64,000 bases of DNA from Limimaricola pyoseonensis (GTDB taxonomy: Bacteria > Pseudomonadota > Alphaproteobacteria > Rhodobacterales > Rhodobacteraceae). Position 1 is the first letter of the stretch; each line of letters starts with the position of its first letter. Below the pieces are notes generated by a model, which was not told the DNA's origin, ran no database searches, and worked only from the letters and a program-made list of their open reading frames with translations. Shown piece by piece: positions 1 to 10,151 of this stretch. The stretch spans positions 248,001 through 312,000 of the forward strand of contig NZ_FNAT01000001.1 in the NCBI RefSeq assembly GCF_900102015.1, in the 5' to 3' direction. The position numbers and the translations under genes were made by a program.

Positions 1-540
1 GTGGCCGAGGAAATGCGACAGCCAGGCGACGCACCAGGGCTCGTTGATCGTGGCGGTCGAGGCGACGCGGTCGCCGATCCGGGCGCTGATGACCTCGGCG
101 AAATCCGCGAAGGCGAGCGCGGTGTCGCGGTTGGCCCAGCCGCCGCGATCGGCGAGCGCCGAGGGCAGCTCCCAGTGGTAGAGCGTCTGGAACGGGCGCA
201 GCCCGCGCTCGAGGGTCGCGTCCACCAGCCGGTCGTAGAAGTCGAGCCCCTCCTGGTTCACGGGGCCGGTGCCGTTCGGAATGACCCGCGCCCATGAGGT
301 GGAAAAGCGGTAGGCGTCGAAGCCCGCCTGCGCCATCAGGTCGAGATCTTCCTCGTAGCGATGGTAATGGTCGCAGGCGGTGGCGCCGTCCTCGGCGCGC
401 ACCACGTTGCCGGGGCCTTGCGCGAAGCTGTCCCAGTGGCAGCGGCCGGCGCCGCCGAACCGGTGCCCCTCGATCTGGTAGGCGGCGGTCGCCGCGCCGA
501 ACAGGAAGCCCTCGGGGAAGTCGCTGCGCGAGATATCCAT
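1..540 (-). CDS. Beta-glucosidase, glycoside hydrolase family 1 (3' end outside window)
   Basis: Cytoplasmic GH1 enzyme that would cleave beta-glucosides to glucose. Only the first 180 residues are inside the window; the gene runs off the left edge. The GH1 N-terminal signature FLFGAATAAYQIEG is at residues 10-23, and the acid/base motif TINEPW lies near residue 168, so the visible part is intact. The ATG at 540 sits 23 bp after the stop of aglR on the same strand, so it is probably co-transcribed with that repressor. Placement beside aglEFGAK suggests a glucoside-utilisation block handling both anomers. The family is clear; the exact substrate cannot be read from this fragment. Confidence 0.93.
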   Translation of the reverse strand, partial: MDISRSDFPEGFLFGAATAAYQIEGHRFGGAGRCHWDSFAQGPGNVVRAEDGATACDHYHRYEEDLDLMAQAGFDAYRFSTSWARVIPNGTGPVNQEGLDFYDRLVDATLERGLRPFQTLYHWELPSALADRGGWANRDTALAFADFAEVISARIGDRVASTATINEPWCVAWLSHFLGH

Positions 541-563
541 ATGCTCTGCCTCGATGGCGGGCC

Positions 564-1589
564 TCAGCTCGGAGCCGGGCCGGTGGATCGGCCGATGATC
601 AGCTCGGCCTCGAGAAGTTCGTGCCGGTGCGGGGCATCCGGCGCGTCGATGCGTTCTAGAACCATCCGGGCCAGCCGCTGTCCAGCCTCGCGTACGGAGG
701 AGCGGGTCGCGGTGAAGGCCGGCACCGGCCCGTCGTCGCGCAGGTAGGAAAGCTGGTCGTCATGGGTGATCGCCGAGACCTCGCGCCCGAGCGTCAGGCC
801 GATCTCCTCGACCGCGCGGCGCACGCCGAGCATGCAGATCACCGACGAGACGAGAAAGGCGGTCGGGGGATCGGGCATGGCCAGCATCTCGCGCGCGGCG
901 CGGTAGCCGTAGCCTTCGGTCATCTCGTCCTGGCGCATGAGGGCGGGGTCCGGGGCCAGGCCCCGCGCGGCCAGCGCCATCTCGAGCCCCTGCCGGCGCC
1001 GATGCGCGAAGTCCATCTCCTCGTGGCCGTTGATCAGCGCGATGCGGCGATGCCCGAGATCCAGCAGGAACTCGGCCGCGCGACTGAAGGCGCGGCGGTT
1101 GTTGACGTCGAGCCAGCTATAGGGGCGCTCGGTCCCCGTGGCGCGGCCATGCACGGCGTAGGGCAGGCCGATCTCGTCGAGCAGTTCGATCCGCGGATCG
1201 TTCATCCGCGGCGCGCTGACGATCAGCCCGTCCACGAGGCCGCGCGCCTTGATCGAACGGTAGGCGCGCGCCTCGTCGTCGACGTCGACGACCGAGATCA
1301 GCATCTCGTAGCCGGCCTGGCTGTAGGTCTCGCCGGCGCCGGCGATGAAGTCGGCGAAGATCGGGTTGACCATCGCGTGGGTCGAGATCTTGGGGATGAC
1401 ATGGCCGATGGCACGGCTGCGGCCGGTGGCCAGCGCCTGCGCCCGCGTGTTGGGCCGGTACTCATGCGCCTTGGCCGCGGCCAGCACGCGGGCCCGCGTC
1501 GCCTCGCTGACGTCCTTGTAGCCGTTCAGCGCCCGGCTCACCGTGGTCTGGCTCAGCCCGAGCAAGCTGGAGAGTTCCCTGAGATTCAT
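564..1589 (-). CDS. aglR: LacI-family repressor of alpha-glucoside operon (AglR-like)
   Basis: LacI/GalR-family DNA-binding repressor of 341 residues. The N-terminal helix-turn-helix begins at once (LRELSSLLGLSQTTVSRALN, residues 3-22), followed by the hinge and a periplasmic-binding-protein-like sensor domain to the C-terminus. I start it at the ATG at 1589. An in-frame TTG at 1607 would put the start inside the AAAGCGCTTT operator and add six residues ahead of the HTH. It is divergent from aglE, with three operator-like palindromes between them, so it probably represses both aglEFGAK and itself and is induced by an alpha-glucoside. In Sinorhizobium the aglR gene occupies the same position. 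Confidence 0.9.
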   Translation of the reverse strand: MNLRELSSLLGLSQTTVSRALNGYKDVSEATRARVLAAAKAHEYRPNTRAQALATGRSRAIGHVIPKISTHAMVNPIFADFIAGAGETYSQAGYEMLISVVDVDDEARAYRSIKARGLVDGLIVSAPRMNDPRIELLDEIGLPYAVHGRATGTERPYSWLDVNNRRAFSRAAEFLLDLGHRRIALINGHEEMDFAHRRRQGLEMALAARGLAPDPALMRQDEMTEGYGYRAAREMLAMPDPPTAFLVSSVICMLGVRRAVEEIGLTLGREVSAITHDDQLSYLRDDGPVPAFTATRSSVREAGQRLARMVLERIDAPDAPHRHELLEAELIIGRSTGPAPS

Positions 1590-1605
1590 CGCGGCACTGC
1601 CGTCC

Positions 1606-1615
1606 AAAGCGCTTT
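1606..1615. promoter_or_regulatory. Candidate AglR operator 1 (AAAGCGCTTT)
   Basis: Perfect 10-bp palindrome with a central CG, typical of LacI-family operators. It shares TCCAAAGCGCTTT with the site at 1762. It lies 16 bp upstream of the aglR ATG, a position suited to autorepression. Confidence 0.7.
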
Positions 1616-1654
1616 TGAAGTCCTTCGGACACTACGCTGCGGAATGCGATTGGT

Positions 1655-1668
1655 CAAAGCGCAGTTTG
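1655..1668. promoter_or_regulatory. Candidate AglR operator 2 (imperfect, CAAAGCGCAGTTTG)
   Basis: It keeps the CAAAGCGC half-site of the two perfect palindromes, but the right half is shifted by an extra AG. It may be an auxiliary low-affinity site between the divergent aglR and aglE promoters. Confidence 0.4.
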
Positions 1669-1761
1669 CCTTCCCGGAAGGTCAGCTAAGCCGCCGAAAC
1701 TTGGCGTGCTTTGCACGGTCGGCATTGACAGGTCGTGACGGCTGGGCGAGGCTGGCGAAGT

Positions 1762-1775
1762 CCAAAGCGCTTTGG
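1762..1775. promoter_or_regulatory. Candidate AglR operator 3 (CCAAAGCGCTTTGG)
   Basis: Perfect 14-bp palindrome 64 bp upstream of the aglE start, centred on CG as in LacI/GalR operators. It is the best of the three sites and the likely main operator for aglEFGAK. Confidence 0.75.
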
Positions 1776-1839
1776 TGTTGCCTTTGGCGCGTGGAACGAC
1801 AAGAGGTGGCCCGCGGGTCGCCGTGACGGGAGGTTACAC

Positions 1840-3189
1840 ATGAAGACGACTTTTCTGGCGAGCGTCGCCGGTCTCGCCCTGACGGCCGGCGCGGCGGCCG
1901 CGCAGGACCTGAAGTTTCCGGTGGGCGAGGGGGGCTTCAACTGGGACAGCTACAACCAGTTCGCCGATGCGCATGACCTGTCGGGCCAGTCCCTGACCGT
2001 GTTCGGCCCCTGGTTGAGCGGCGACCAGACGCTGTTCGAATCGATGCTCGCCTATTTCGAGGAGGCGACCGGCGCCGAGGTGCAGTACACCGGCTCGGAC
2101 GGCTTCGAGACGCAGATCCGCATCGACACCGAGGCCGGGTCGGCCCCGAACATCGCGGTCTTCCCGCAGCCGGGCCTGCTGCGCGAGCTGGCGGCCCTGG
2201 GCTTCGTCGAGCCGATGCCGGAAGGCACCGGCGACTGGATCGCCGAGAACTACGCGGCGGGCCAGTCCTGGGTGGACCTCGCGACCTTTGAGGGCCCCGA
2301 GGGCGGTGAGGACCTCTACGGCTTTTTCTACAAGGCCGACGTGAAGTCGCTTGTCTGGTACGTGCCCGAGAACTTCGAGGATGCGGGCTACGAGGTGCCG
2401 CAGAGCATGGAGGAGCTCAAGGCGCTGACCGAGCAGATGGTCGAGGAAGGCGAGACGCCCTGGTGCATCGGCCTCGGCTCCGGCGGCGCCACCGGCTGGC
2501 CCGCGACCGACTGGGTCGAGGACCTGATGCTGCGCACCCAGCCGCCCGAGGTCTACGACCAGTGGGTCAGCAACGAGATGCCCTTCGACGCCCCCGAGGT
2601 GATCGCGGCGATTGAGGAGTTCGGCTACTTCATCGAGGAAGATCGCGTGGCCGGCGGCCAGGCGGCCGTGGCCTCGACCGACTTCCGCGACAGCCCCAAG
2701 GGTCTCTTCGACACGCCGCCGCAGTGCTACATGCACCGCCAGGCCTCGTTCATCCCGACCTTCTTCCCGGAAGGCACGGAGATCGGCGCCGATGCCGACT
2801 TCTTCTACTTCCCCGCCTATGAAGAGAAGGATCTCGGCCAGCCGGTGCTGGGCGCGGGCACGGTGTTTGCCATCACCGAGGCCTCCGATGCCGCCAACGT
2901 CTTCATCGAGTGGCTGCAGACCCCGATCGCGCACGAGATCTGGATGGCGCAGACCGGCTTCCTGACGCCGCTGACCACGGTCAACACCGAGGTGTTCGGC
3001 GACCCGACGCTGAAGAAGATGAACGACATCCTGCTCGAGGCGACCACCTTCCGCTTCGACGGGTCGGACCTGATGCCGGGCGGTGTCGGCGCCGGATCGT
3101 TCTGGACCGGCATGGTCGATTATGCCGGCGGCGAGAGCGCCGAGAGCGTCGCTTCCGAGATCCAAGATTCTTGGGACGCGCTGAAATAA
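1840..3189 (+). CDS. aglE: Alpha-glucoside ABC transporter, periplasmic binding protein
   Basis: Family 1 extracellular solute-binding protein of 449 residues that captures alpha-glucosides (trehalose, sucrose, maltose type) in the periplasm for AglF/AglG/AglK. A Sec signal peptide covers about residues 1-23 (MKTTFLASVAG...AAAAQ). The mature start DLKFPVGEGGFNWDSY is characteristic of AglE. The ATG at 1840 is chosen because GGGAGG lies 6-11 bp upstream and the signal peptide starts there; in-frame upstream starts would overlap the operator region. It is first in the aglEFGAK operon and downstream of the 1762 palindrome. Confidence 0.93.
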   Translation: MKTTFLASVAGLALTAGAAAAQDLKFPVGEGGFNWDSYNQFADAHDLSGQSLTVFGPWLSGDQTLFESMLAYFEEATGAEVQYTGSDGFETQIRIDTEAGSAPNIAVFPQPGLLRELAALGFVEPMPEGTGDWIAENYAAGQSWVDLATFEGPEGGEDLYGFFYKADVKSLVWYVPENFEDAGYEVPQSMEELKALTEQMVEEGETPWCIGLGSGGATGWPATDWVEDLMLRTQPPEVYDQWVSNEMPFDAPEVIAAIEEFGYFIEEDRVAGGQAAVASTDFRDSPKGLFDTPPQCYMHRQASFIPTFFPEGTEIGADADFFYFPAYEEKDLGQPVLGAGTVFAITEASDAANVFIEWLQTPIAHEIWMAQTGFLTPLTTVNTEVFGDPTLKKMNDILLEATTFRFDGSDLMPGGVGAGSFWTGMVDYAGGESAESVASEIQDSWDALK

Positions 3190-3260
3190 GCGTGTAACGA
3201 TAAGGGGGCGGCCGTGACTCGCGTCGCGGCCGCTTCGGTACATCCAGGGGGGAGGGCGCG

Positions 3261-4502
3261 ATGAATCCGGCTCTACAGGGACTGCTCACCATCGTGATCG
3301 GGGTCGGCGGATGCGTCGCCTATTTCTATTTGTCGAACCTGTTTCTCGACAAGGTGCTGTTCCCGCCGCGCGGCGCCAATGCCGGGCGCAACATCAACCG
3401 CGCCAACATGATCCGGCCCTGGCTGTTCCTGCTGCCCGCGCTGCTCGCGCTGGGCCTCTACCTCGCCTACCCGGTGTTCGAGACGCTGCGCTTGTCGCTG
3501 ACCGAGCGGGTGCGCGGCGGCGGCTACGAGTTCGTCGGCCTCGCCAATTACCGCCAGATGGTGAGCGAGCCGAAGTTCTGGGAAGGCTTCACCAACAACC
3601 TGCTGTGGCTGATCGTGGTGCCGGCCGCCTCGACCGCCTTCGGCCTGCTGGCCGCGCAGCTCACCGACCGCATCAAGTGGGGCAGCTTCGCCAAGTCGCT
3701 GATCTTCATGCCGATGGCGATCTCCTTCGTCGGCGCCGCGGTGATCTTCAAGCTGATCTACGACACCCGCGCGGCGGGGCAGGAGCAGATCGGCGTGCTC
3801 AACGCGGTGTGGCTGAGCTTCGACGGCGGCCCGGGCTCCTTCATCTGGCTGCGCCTCGTTCCGGCGCTGCTGCTCTTGTCGCTCGCGGTGGGCGCGGTCG
3901 CGCTGGGCTGGTCGCTGCTCAAGCCGGTGATCGGCCGCGAGGGACGCAGCCCCGGCGCGGTGTTCGGCGCGCTGCGGCTGCTGGGCGTGGCGCTGATGGC
4001 GCTTCTGGCGCTGCTCATGCTGCGCCAGATCGTGGCGGTCTTCGCCACCGACTTTCCCTACGGCCAGCCGCAGACCTGGCTGACCATTCCCTTCTGGAAC
4101 AACTTCTTCCTGATGATCGTGCTGATCTGGATCCAGACCGGCTTCGCCATGGTGCTGCTCTCGGCGGCGCTGCGCGGCATTCCCGAGGAGACGGTCGAGG
4201 CGGCCATCGTCGACGGCGCCAACCCGTTCCAGATCTTCTTCAAGATCAAGATGCCGCAGATCGTCGGCACCATCGTCGTGGTCTGGACCACCATCACCAT
4301 CATCGTGCTCAAGGTGTTCGACATCGTCTTCGCGATGACCAACGGCCAGTGGGAGACGCAGGTGCTGGCCAACTACATGTACGACAAGCTGTTCCGCGCC
4401 AATGACTGGGGCGTCGGCTCGGCCGGCGCGATGGTCATCATGCTGATGGTCACGCCGATCCTGGTCTGGAACGTCTACAACGCCCGCAAGGAGATGCGCT
4501 GA
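3261..4502 (+). CDS. aglF: Alpha-glucoside ABC transporter permease AglF
   Basis: Inner-membrane permease of the MalF class, 413 residues with about eight hydrophobic segments. The EAA loop that contacts the ATPase is visible as EAAIVDGANPFQIFFKIKMP near residue 312. An N-terminal segment (GLLTIVIGVGGCVAYFYL) precedes the conserved core. Its stop overlaps the aglG start by one base (TGATG), so translation is coupled. AglF and AglG should form the heterodimeric pore. Confidence 0.92.
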   Translation: MNPALQGLLTIVIGVGGCVAYFYLSNLFLDKVLFPPRGANAGRNINRANMIRPWLFLLPALLALGLYLAYPVFETLRLSLTERVRGGGYEFVGLANYRQMVSEPKFWEGFTNNLLWLIVVPAASTAFGLLAAQLTDRIKWGSFAKSLIFMPMAISFVGAAVIFKLIYDTRAAGQEQIGVLNAVWLSFDGGPGSFIWLRLVPALLLLSLAVGAVALGWSLLKPVIGREGRSPGAVFGALRLLGVALMALLALLMLRQIVAVFATDFPYGQPQTWLTIPFWNNFFLMIVLIWIQTGFAMVLLSAALRGIPEETVEAAIVDGANPFQIFFKIKMPQIVGTIVVVWTTITIIVLKVFDIVFAMTNGQWETQVLANYMYDKLFRANDWGVGSAGAMVIMLMVTPILVWNVYNARKEMR

Positions 4503-5653
4503 TGGACAGTATCGCCGGCAAGAAATCCTCGCTCACCTGGGCGGTCAACATCGCGGTCGTGGCGCTGGTGGCGCTTTGGGTCTTCCCGACGCTGGGCCTT
4601 CTGGTCTCGTCCTTCCGCAGCGGCGACCAGATCGCGTCGTCCGGCTGGTGGAAATCGATGCTGCCCACCGAGCAGACCCTGACGCTGCGCACGGCGGGCG
4701 GCGACGACGCCGAGCTGATCGACGGGCTCTACACCGTTTCGGGCAACCTCTTCGCCGAAGAGGGGATCGAGCCGCTCGACATCACCGCCTACGGCACCTC
4801 CTCGCGCGCGGTGAGCGCCTTCGGGCCGGGCGAGGTGGCCGACATGGGCGACGGCGAGATCATCACCGTCGAGGCCAATGGCGACTACGTCTTCACCTCC
4901 GAGGAAGAAATGTCGGGCCGTGGCCAGCGGGTCTTCGTCAGCGCCGAGACGCCGCCCGAGTTCACGCTCGAGAACTACGACAACATGCTGTTCGACCCCT
5001 CCAACATCGAGGGCATGTCGAAGGCGTTCTTCAACACGCTGACCGTGTCGATCCCGGCCACGATCATCCCGATCCTGGTTGCGGCCTTCGCGGCCTATGC
5101 GCTGGCGTGGATGGACTTTCCGGGCCGCGCGCTCTTGATCGCGGCGATCGTCGGGCTGCTGGTCGTGCCGTTGCAGCTGGCGCTGATCCCGCTTCTGAAG
5201 TTCCACAACGGCATCGGCATCGGCAAGGGATACCTCGGTGTCTGGATGGCGCATACCGGCTTCGGCCTGCCGCTGGCGATCTACATCTTGCGCAACTACA
5301 TGGTCGGCCTGCCGCGCGACATCATCGAGAACGCCAAGGTCGACGGCGCCACCGACTTCCAGATCTTCACCAAGATCATCCTGCCGCTGTCCTTCCCGGC
5401 GCTGGCCTCCTTCGCGATCTTCCAGTTCCTGTGGACCTGGAACGACCTGCTGGTGGCGATCGTGTTCCTGATCGACGCGAGCGGCGAGACCACGGTGATG
5501 ACCAAGCAGATCATCGAACTCTTGGGCACCCGCGGCGGCAACTGGGAGATCCTCGCGACGGCGGCTTTCGTCTCTATCGCGGTTCCGCTGGTTGTGTTTT
5601 TCGCGATGCAGAAATACCTCGTGCGCGGCCTGCTTGCAGGCTCCGTGAAATGA
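4502..5653 (+). CDS. aglG: Alpha-glucoside ABC transporter permease AglG
   Basis: MalG-class permease, 383 residues. The membrane core at the C-terminal half carries the EAA loop (ENAKVDGATDFQIFTKIILP). After the first transmembrane helix there is a periplasmic insertion of about 110 residues (roughly 45-155, rich in Gly/Asp/Thr) that MalG does not have but AglG proteins do. The start overlaps the aglF stop by one base. With AglF it forms the translocation channel; the insertion probably contacts AglE. Confidence 0.92.
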   Translation: MDSIAGKKSSLTWAVNIAVVALVALWVFPTLGLLVSSFRSGDQIASSGWWKSMLPTEQTLTLRTAGGDDAELIDGLYTVSGNLFAEEGIEPLDITAYGTSSRAVSAFGPGEVADMGDGEIITVEANGDYVFTSEEEMSGRGQRVFVSAETPPEFTLENYDNMLFDPSNIEGMSKAFFNTLTVSIPATIIPILVAAFAAYALAWMDFPGRALLIAAIVGLLVVPLQLALIPLLKFHNGIGIGKGYLGVWMAHTGFGLPLAIYILRNYMVGLPRDIIENAKVDGATDFQIFTKIILPLSFPALASFAIFQFLWTWNDLLVAIVFLIDASGETTVMTKQIIELLGTRGGNWEILATAAFVSIAVPLVVFFAMQKYLVRGLLAGSVK

Positions 5654-5666
5654 GGATTCCCCTGCC

Positions 5667-7337
<1,671 letters not shown>

Positions 7338-7360
7338 GTGAAGAGCAGGGGAGGGAGCCC

Positions 7361-8455
7361 ATGGCCGAATTGAAGCTTCGAGACGTCGCCAAGACCTATG
7401 GCGGATCCGTCGAGGTCCTGAAGAACATCGACCTCGAGATCGGGAAGGGCGAGCTCGTGGTCTTCGTCGGCCCTTCGGGCTGCGGCAAGTCCACGCTTCT
7501 GCGGATGATCGCGGGGCTGGAGCAGATCTCGGGCGGCACGCTCGAGATCGAGGGGCAGGTGGTCAACGACGTGCCTCCCGCGCAGCGGGGCATCGCCATG
7601 GTGTTCCAGTCCTACGCGCTCTACCCGCACATGACCGTGCGCGACAACATGAGCTTCGCGCTCAAGCTCGCCAAGAAGTCGAAGGAAGAGATCGATGCCG
7701 CGGTCACCAAGGCCGCGCGCATCCTGCAGCTGGAGCCGTATCTCGACCGCCTGCCCAAGGCGCTCTCGGGCGGCCAGCGGCAGCGCGTCGCCATCGGCCG
7801 CTCGATCGTGCGCGACCCCAAGGTCTATCTCTTCGACGAGCCGCTCTCGAACCTCGACGCGGCGCTGCGCGTCGCCACCCGGATCGAGATCGCCCAGCTC
7901 AAGGAGTCGATGCCCGACTCGACCATGATCTACGTCACCCACGACCAGGTCGAGGCGATGACGCTGGCGAGCCGGATCGTGGTGCTGGCCAACAAGGGCA
8001 TCGCCCAGGTCGGCACGCCGCTCGAGCTTTACGAGCGGCCCGAGAACGAGTTCGTGGCGCAGTTCATCGGCTCGCCTGCGATGAACCTGCTGCCGGGCAA
8101 GATCACCGGCACCGGGGCGCAGACCACGGTGAAGCTCGAGGGCGGCGGCGTGGCGGTGTCGAACGCGCCCTCGACCGAGGCCGACATGGGGGCCGCGGTC
8201 AATGTCGGCGTCCGGCCCGAGGACATGATCGAGCTCGAGGCCGGTGACGACTACCTGTTCGAGGGCAAGGTCGATTTCACCGAGTCGCTGGGCGAGGTGA
8301 CGATCCTCTACTTCCAGAAGGTGAACGGCGCCGATCCGGTGATCGCCAAGCTGCCGGGCATCCATGGCGACCTGCGCAACAAGCACGTCCACATGACCGT
8401 CGCCCCCGAGAAGGTGCAGGTCTTCCGGAACGGCAAATCGCTCTACTACCGCTGA
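7361..8455 (+). CDS. aglK: Alpha-glucoside ABC transporter ATPase (AglK, MalK/UgpC type)
   Basis: Cytoplasmic ATPase of the CUT1 sugar-importer class, 364 residues. Walker A is GPSGCGKST (37-45), the ABC signature LSGGQRQRVA (about 134-143), and Walker B YLFDEPLSNLD follows. The C-terminal 130 residues form the MalK regulatory/OB domain (VRPED motif). The ATG at 7361 has GGGAGGGAG just upstream. An earlier in-frame ATG would lie inside aglA and add 21 non-homologous residues. It is last in the agl operon. Confidence 0.93.
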   Translation: MAELKLRDVAKTYGGSVEVLKNIDLEIGKGELVVFVGPSGCGKSTLLRMIAGLEQISGGTLEIEGQVVNDVPPAQRGIAMVFQSYALYPHMTVRDNMSFALKLAKKSKEEIDAAVTKAARILQLEPYLDRLPKALSGGQRQRVAIGRSIVRDPKVYLFDEPLSNLDAALRVATRIEIAQLKESMPDSTMIYVTHDQVEAMTLASRIVVLANKGIAQVGTPLELYERPENEFVAQFIGSPAMNLLPGKITGTGAQTTVKLEGGGVAVSNAPSTEADMGAAVNVGVRPEDMIELEAGDDYLFEGKVDFTESLGEVTILYFQKVNGADPVIAKLPGIHGDLRNKHVHMTVAPEKVQVFRNGKSLYYR

Positions 8456-8463
8456 GAGCCGGC

Positions 8464-8490
8464 GGACGGGCCCTTCAGTAGGGTCCGTCC
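8464..8490. terminator. Probable bidirectional terminator between aglK and ppx
   Basis: GGACGGGCCC and GGGTCCGTCC can pair over 10 bp (one G-T wobble) around a 7-base loop. It sits between convergent genes and overlaps the ppx stop codon. There is no T-tract, so the assignment rests on position and stem strength. Confidence 0.5.
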
Positions 8491-9584
8491 TCCAGCACGC
8501 CGTCGGCGCTCATCTGCGCGTAGAGCAGCCCTTCGCGCAGACCGCGATCGGCCACCGAGAGCCGGTCGGTCGGCCAGAGCCGCATCAGCGCCTGCAGGAT
8601 CGCGGAGCCCGACATGATCAGCGCCTGCCGGTCCTTGCCGATCCGCGGATCGGCGCGCCGCCCCTCGGGGCCGAGCGCGAGGTAGTCGCGGATCACCGCG
8701 TCGATCTGGTCCGAGGTCATCCGCAGCCCGTCGACCTTGTTGCGGTCGTAGCGTCTGAGGCCGAGATGGCTGGCGGCCACGGTCGTGACGGTGCCGGAGG
8801 TGCCGATGATCTGGAACCCCTCTCGGGCCTGCTCGGCCGCGGAGGGGGCGAACTCCGACAGGCTTTCCTCGAAGAACCAGCTCATCAACGCGAAGCGCGC
8901 CGAATCGTCCTCGACGTCGTGGAACTGGTCGCGCAGCGTCGCCACGCCCAGCGGCACCGAGATCCAGTCCACCACCTTGGCGGCGGCGAAGGGGCCGGGA
9001 TCCTGCCGGAAGCCCGAATGCAGCCGCATGATCGATTTCGGCCGCTCGCGCCGGGGCACGTTCGACAGGTCGATCCAGACCAGCTCGGTCGAGCCGCCGC
9101 CGATATCGACGACGAGCAGCTGCTCGGTCCGGGTCGAAACCAGCGGCGCGCAGGAGATCACGGCCAGCCGCGCCTCTTCCTCGGGCTTGATGATATCGAG
9201 CCTGAGGCCGGTCTCGCGCTGCACCTGCGCGAGGAAGGCCCGGCCGTTCTTGGCGCGCCGGCAGGCCTCGGTCGCGACCAGCCGCATCCGCTTCACGCCA
9301 TGCTTGCTCAGCTTCTGGCGGCAGATCCGGATCGCGCCGATCGTCCGGTTCATCGAGGCGCGCGAAAGCCGGCCCGATTGCTCGAGCCCGTGGCCCAGCT
9401 GGACCGTCTTCGAGAAGCTGTCGACGACGTGGAACTGACTGCCCTTGGGCTGGGCGATCAGCATCCGACAGCTGTTGGTTCCCAGATCGAGCGCTGCGTA
9501 GAGCGTGCCCGGATCCGGGGGTGGCGCGGGTTGTTTCACCGCCTTCGGAAACGCGCCCGCACCGTCGGGACGCATGGGCGTCAT
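8475..9584 (-). CDS. Exopolyphosphatase / guanosine pentaphosphatase family protein
   Basis: Ppx/GppA-family phosphatase of 369 residues. The ASKHA-fold phosphate-1 loop is at AALDLGTNSCRML (about 29-41) and the phosphate-2/Glu region at VVDIGGGSTEL. The family hydrolyses polyphosphate or pppGpp; which one cannot be decided here. The ATG at 9584 has GGAGGG a few bases upstream; further in-frame ATGs upstream would add non-conserved residues. In related genomes a ppx/gppA gene often lies beside rlmE; here it is on the opposite strand, with a one-carbon cassette in between. Confidence 0.9.
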   Translation of the reverse strand: MTPMRPDGAGAFPKAVKQPAPPPDPGTLYAALDLGTNSCRMLIAQPKGSQFHVVDSFSKTVQLGHGLEQSGRLSRASMNRTIGAIRICRQKLSKHGVKRMRLVATEACRRAKNGRAFLAQVQRETGLRLDIIKPEEEARLAVISCAPLVSTRTEQLLVVDIGGGSTELVWIDLSNVPRRERPKSIMRLHSGFRQDPGPFAAAKVVDWISVPLGVATLRDQFHDVEDDSARFALMSWFFEESLSEFAPSAAEQAREGFQIIGTSGTVTTVAASHLGLRRYDRNKVDGLRMTSDQIDAVIRDYLALGPEGRRADPRIGKDRQALIMSGSAILQALMRLWPTDRLSVADRGLREGLLYAQMSADGVLEDGPY

Positions 9585-9831
9585 GAACACGCCCTCCAAT
9601 TTCGAGTTACCGTCAGGGTAGGGGCTCGGCGGCAACCGCGCAAGCATTGTCACCGGCCGGGCCGCAACGTGACTCATCACGATCATCGAGATTTCGGGGG
9701 TTTGGCGCTCTGGCGACGGGCCGGCCGGCCTGCCACAAGGAGGCGGCGTCGCAGGCCAAGGCCAAGTGGTCGAAAATCGACCCCGGCGGCGCCATGCGAC
9801 AGGGTATCAGCGGAAGCGAGGAGAAGACGAG

Positions 9832-10128
9832 ATGCCTGAAATCACGCTCGTTCTATGGCGCGACATGCCGGCGCAGGTGATCGTCGGCAAGGGCCGGCGC
9901 GGCACCAAGGTGCCGCTTTCGGAGCGGTTCGAGCAGGCGATCGACCGCGCCGCGATGAAATCCGGCGCGGCGGGCACGGACGACTACCTCGCCGAATGGC
10001 GCAAGGCGCCCTGGGGCGAGATCGAGGGCGAACCCGAAGAGGCGGCGCGCATCGCCGCCGAGCGGGTCGAGGCCGAATACGACACGGCGCGGCTCAAGGC
10101 GCTGATCGACAACCACGGGCGCGAATGA
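9832..10128 (+). CDS. Small PF13769-type 'virulence factor' protein, unknown function
   Basis: Charged 98-residue cytoplasmic protein without signal peptide or membrane segment. The N-terminus (PEITLVLWRDMPAQVIVGKG) and the motif LAEWRKAPW match what I know as the PF13769 'Virulence_fact' family, whose biochemical role is unknown. GAGGAGAAG precedes the ATG at 9832. It is the first gene of a tight unit with a MetF-like reductase and a corrinoid methyltransferase, so a helper role in one-carbon/corrinoid metabolism is a better guess than virulence. The role is inferred from context only. Confidence 0.75.
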   Translation: MPEITLVLWRDMPAQVIVGKGRRGTKVPLSERFEQAIDRAAMKSGAAGTDDYLAEWRKAPWGEIEGEPEEAARIAAERVEAEYDTARLKALIDNHGRE

Positions 10129-10151
10129 AGCGTGCCCTCAAGGAGGTGCTG

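Noticed and set aside
564-1607. TTG at 1607 as aglR start
   Set aside because: It lies inside the AAAGCGCTTT operator and adds six residues before the HTH; the ATG at 1589 is better.
1735-1839. N-terminal extension of aglE to 1735
   Set aside because: It would run through the operator at 1762; the signal peptide begins at the ATG at 1840 behind GGGAGG.
1834-3243. Long minus-strand frame opposite aglE
   Set aside because: Its codons mirror the GC-rich third positions of aglE; the product is Arg/His/Gly/Leu-rich without a fold. The same applies to long frames opposite other genes such as aglG, aglA, aglK, ppx and merA.
9585-9831. Riboswitch or extra gene ahead of the one-carbon cassette
   Set aside because: No SAM, cobalamin or THF riboswitch blocks found; only GC-rich repeats GGCCGGCCGGCC.
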